Assembly: GCA_017165825.1 (NCBI GenBank)
Contig: CM029372.1
Location: forward strand, 855,466 to 919,465
Origin: Hepsetus odoe
Lineage: Eukaryota; Chordata; Actinopteri; Characiformes; Hepsetidae
Length of the DNA: 64,000 bases
Reading direction: 5' to 3'
A model generated the notes under the pieces. It did no database searches, was not told the origin of the DNA, and worked only from the letters and a program-made list of their open reading frames with translations. Shown piece after piece: positions 61,261-64,000 of the stretch. Within the stretch, counting starts at the first letter, position 1. Every line of letters begins with the position of its first letter. The translations under genes and the position numbers were made by a program.

Positions 61261-62639
61261 ATGCTTTTTGACAGTGTATTATCACATAATTTTAAATTCT
61301 CCATACTTAGGAGCAGAGGAAAGTTTAAATGCTTATTTAACTTAGCATACAGATTGAATATATTCATAGATAATAACAGATTAAAGATGGTAAATTCTGG
61401 GTAAATTAAATTATATTTAAAATATGTTGATTATTAAACAAAATGATTCAACCCTTATTGATATACATTAGCAAAACATACAAATAGTAGATTTATTATG
61501 TATTATGTTTAACTGTATCATTTCATATGCATTTTGATGTCTCAGTACAAGTATAATTTAAACATCAAGGGCATGTTTTAAATATTTTGTGGATGGATAA
61601 GTTGACATTTCATGGATGAAACAGAAAATGTCCCTTAATTCTGGAATGAGTCTTTCTTTTTTTAAAAAGCCATCTAAATAGGGAGGCAGGTTCTCCATGA
61701 TCTTTTTCCTACATGTCCTAAACGTGAACCCCTTTAAGCCTTGAAATGAAATGTAAGAGAGAATTTTATCTTGCCATGAATCCAGATTCTTACATTTTAA
61801 AACTCTTTGGCCCTCACTCTGACCCACTGACGTCTAAAGTGCAGATATTTTTAGGGTAGCAGTGTTTCTGGAATATGGACTATACCAGGAATATGCCTGT
61901 CAGCTTCTGTATAAATTTGAGAAGTAGAGCTAGATGTCTAGACTTTACTGACATTCAGATAGGAAGCATACACCTGGTCATTTAAAATTTCTTCCAATAT
62001 CAAGTATATTAATGATTGAATGTTCTAAACATTGCTGTAAGAATTTAGCTACAGGAGCATTTGAGTTTCAGTACTGATGCATGATTTGTTCTCACAAATT
62101 CCACTTCAGTTCATTCTAAAGGTCTCAATTCATTCTAAACTTTAGTTCCAGTGTCCCTTTGGCCAATACCTTGGTGACCATATTTTGCACAGTGTGTTTT
62201 CATACATGGAAATACCTCCCCCTCCAGTTTGGTTGAAGTACTGCAGAGAGAGATAGAAACCTGCTAAGGTTGTGCATGAGATTGTTAAAATGTTTACAAA
62301 TGTCAGAGAATGTGAGCAAGCTCAAAATCATTTCAAACAAAAGAACATTTGCATGTTTCAGTTTGCATGCTGTACATGAAAGAAGATAAAAAAGAGAGTA
62401 GATGGACATTTTACTTACAGTTGACCTGATTCTTTATTTTTTCGATGTGCATTTCCGCTTGTAATGCTGCCTTGAAAAAATAAGTGTTAGAGTGTGTGAG
62501 CAGAGTGTGTGTCTATGCAGGCTAGTGAATTCTGTATGATGACAGTTATGAATGAATCATTGTAACGTGAGCGCTCATGTAGTGTTGCCCCTTGTGCTGA
62601 GTATACATTAGCCCTTTCCCCAGTGTAGTTTTTGCTTTA
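61261..62639. other. Intronic sequence without recognised genes
   Basis: AT-rich. The 89-codon minus frame at 61558-61827 looks somewhat like a decayed transposon or ORF1-type helical protein (RTCRKKIMENLPPYLDGFLK) but I cannot place it. Confidence 0.4.
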
Positions 62640-63090
62640 TTTAAAGTGCTTCAGAGGTGTAATGGCAATATATATACTCATCTACATATCTATTAACTAT
62701 TTATTTCAATTGCACATCCGCACTTTACTCAAAACGCTGTTCTGTTACACTTTGTTACTCTGCTACACTGTCACACTGCCCAACAACCTGGGCTGCTTTG
62801 TTCCACAACACTGCAGCCCCCTAACGATGAAGGTACTGTCTGTGATGAATGTACTGTTTGTGATTAATATTACGTCTGTTGTGCTTTCTGTTGTCTGCAC
62901 TTGTTGCCTTGTCATGTCTTATGTTGTGTCTTGTGTCTTATGTTGTCTTATGTCTTATGTTGTGTCTGATGTCCTATGTGCAGCACCAGGGTCCTGGAGG
63001 AACATTATTTCGTTTCACTTTGTTCTGTGTATATGGCTGAAATGACAATAAAATCCTACTTGACTTGACTTGATTTGACTTGACTTGATA
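62640..63090 (+). mobile_element. LINE 3' end (CR1/Rex/L2 type)
   Basis: Contains the family's 3' UTR: TGCACATCCGCACTTTACTC, the GGTCCTGGAGGAACATTATT block, GACAATAAAATCC and the CTTGACTTGACTTG tail at about 63058-63087. No RT remains. Confidence 0.75.
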
Positions 63091-63596
63091 TAATGGGGTT
63101 CAGGTTCTAATCCCAGCCTCTGCTACTGCTACCTGCTATTGCTGCAGCTAAGCCCTTCTTTTTTCTTTTTTTTTTTTTGGGGGGGGGGGGTGCACATCTC
63201 ATTCATGCTTAATTAAGGCAGCAGTGCATCATCTGACTTATTATGGATATTACATCAGCTGTCACTTTCCAAGATGGAGCGCTGCTCTGCCCTGTTGCTA
63301 TTTCTTCACTTACATTCATCCTTTCTTATTTTTACAAGACAAGGAACCATGCTTATCAGGCTATACTGTTTAATTTAATCATCCTTTTCAATTCAATTTA
63401 TTGATTGTGTTTCCTCAGCTCATCTTTGTGAAGCTCTTACAGTGAGAACAAAAGCCTTTTAAACACTCAGGAAAGCCTCTGAAACTCCTGTTTCTTTATT
63501 TTTTTAAAAGAAAGTTACAGTGACTGATGGAATAGTTCCTAAAGCTACGTGGATATACCTCTGTTTTGCTTGAAGATATAAACCTGCTGATATTTC

Positions 63597-63735
63597 AAGT
63601 CAAGTCAAGTCAAGTAGGATTTTATTGTCATTTCAGCCATATACACAGTACACAGTGAAACGAAATAACGTTCCTCCAGGACCCTGGTGCTACACACAAG
63701 ACAAGACACAAGACAACATAAGACACAACACGGGG
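63597..63735 (-). mobile_element. LINE 3' tail fragment (CR1/Rex/L2 type)
   Basis: TCAAGTCAAGTCAAGTCAAG followed by the TTTTATTGTCATTTCAGCC and CGTTCCTCCAGGACCCTGG blocks, on the minus strand. Only about 140 bp of 3' UTR, a very short 5'-truncated insertion. Confidence 0.8.
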
Positions 63736-63826
63736 CATCAAGAGTAACAAGTTTGATATTTTTGAGAAAACCCCAAAATAAAACATGTTTTGGAACTTTT
63801 TTCTGAAGCAAGAAGAACCTAGCCAC

Positions 63827-64000
63827 TAGAGAGGCACAAGCAAGTGTATTTCTTTGTGCTGGTCCAAAGGCACTGTAAATAGGGAGTGTTATGTCAGGAA
63901 GAACATCCGGTGTAAAACTTTTGCATAATCAGTATGTGGACAATGCAACTAATGTCCTTAGTGGATTGGTTCAGTTTAGGGTTAACAACAACCACCACCA
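63827..64000 (+). mobile_element. 5' end of another RTE-like LINE, cut by window edge
   Basis: Closely resembles the leader at 20961-21140 (GAGGCACAAGCAAGTGTATT, then GTCAGGAAGAACATCCGGTG, then AACAACCACCACC). The coding part, if present, lies beyond 64000. Confidence 0.75.

Larger units (their letters stand above)
26523..64000 (+). other. pde3a: pde3a intron 1 (start; runs out of window)
   Basis: No open frame in this 37 kb resembles PDE3 exon 2 or the catalytic domain. All recognisable coding sequence here belongs to mobile elements on either strand. PDE3A first introns are very long in other vertebrates, so reading this as intron 1 is reasonable but inferred. Confidence 0.7.

Overview
The window looks like teleost fish nuclear DNA, possibly an otophysan such as a catfish or characin, though the lineage is a guess. 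It is AT-rich, almost free of coding exons, and full of Tc1/mariner DNA transposons, RTE-like and CR1/Rex/L2-like LINEs, tRNA-derived SINEs, LTR elements and (CA)n/(TA)n/(CT)n microsatellites. I recognise no bacterial or viral operon and no CRISPR array.

The one clear host gene is the first coding exon of phosphodiesterase 3A (pde3a) on the + strand at 25638-26522. It sits in a CpG-rich island of about 1.6 kb (roughly 24.9-26.5 kb) and ends in phase 0 at a splice donor. It encodes a short cytosolic N-terminus, six hydrophobic membrane segments and a basic phospho-site region. I found no later pde3a exon, so 26.5-64 kb is best read as the start of a very long first intron. The 1-24.9 kb stretch is the upstream intergenic region.

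Upstream region: a local mosaic of direct duplications (482-2950), a SINE cluster (3.5-4.3 kb), Tc1 fragments, a foldback element (7.2-7.9 kb), two of three copies of one internally deleted Tc1 family, an RTE fragment (9.7-10.45 kb), a solo LTR with target duplication (13.4 kb), a degenerate tRNA-Ala-like sequence beside a SINE (13.9 kb), a complete but broken Tc1 (19.2-20.5 kb) and the largest RTE LINE (21-23.5 kb).

Intron region: more microsatellites, a third copy of the deleted Tc1 (37.1 kb), a hAT MITE nested in a Tc1-like element (39.8-40.7 kb), an LTR element with both LTRs (41983-46141), a paired-SINE zone and solo LTR (49.3-53.4 kb), a nearly full-length Tc1 (54.0-55.5 kb), a LINE nested in an RTE (59.0-61.3 kb), and LINE ends plus the start of another RTE at the right edge.

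The most unusual object is the LTR element at 41983-46141. It has two LTRs of about 300 bp, a 5-bp target duplication (GGTTA) and a 10-nt self-complementarity between the predicted RNA start and the site next to the 5' LTR, as in Tf1/sushi self-priming elements. I see no protease, reverse transcriptase or integrase of its own. Its interior holds a short gag-like start, a 13-residue tandem repeat domain and about 1.2 kb of coiled-coil coding sequence, later split by a LINE. It looks like a non-autonomous retrotransposon that carries foreign, possibly captured, coding sequence.
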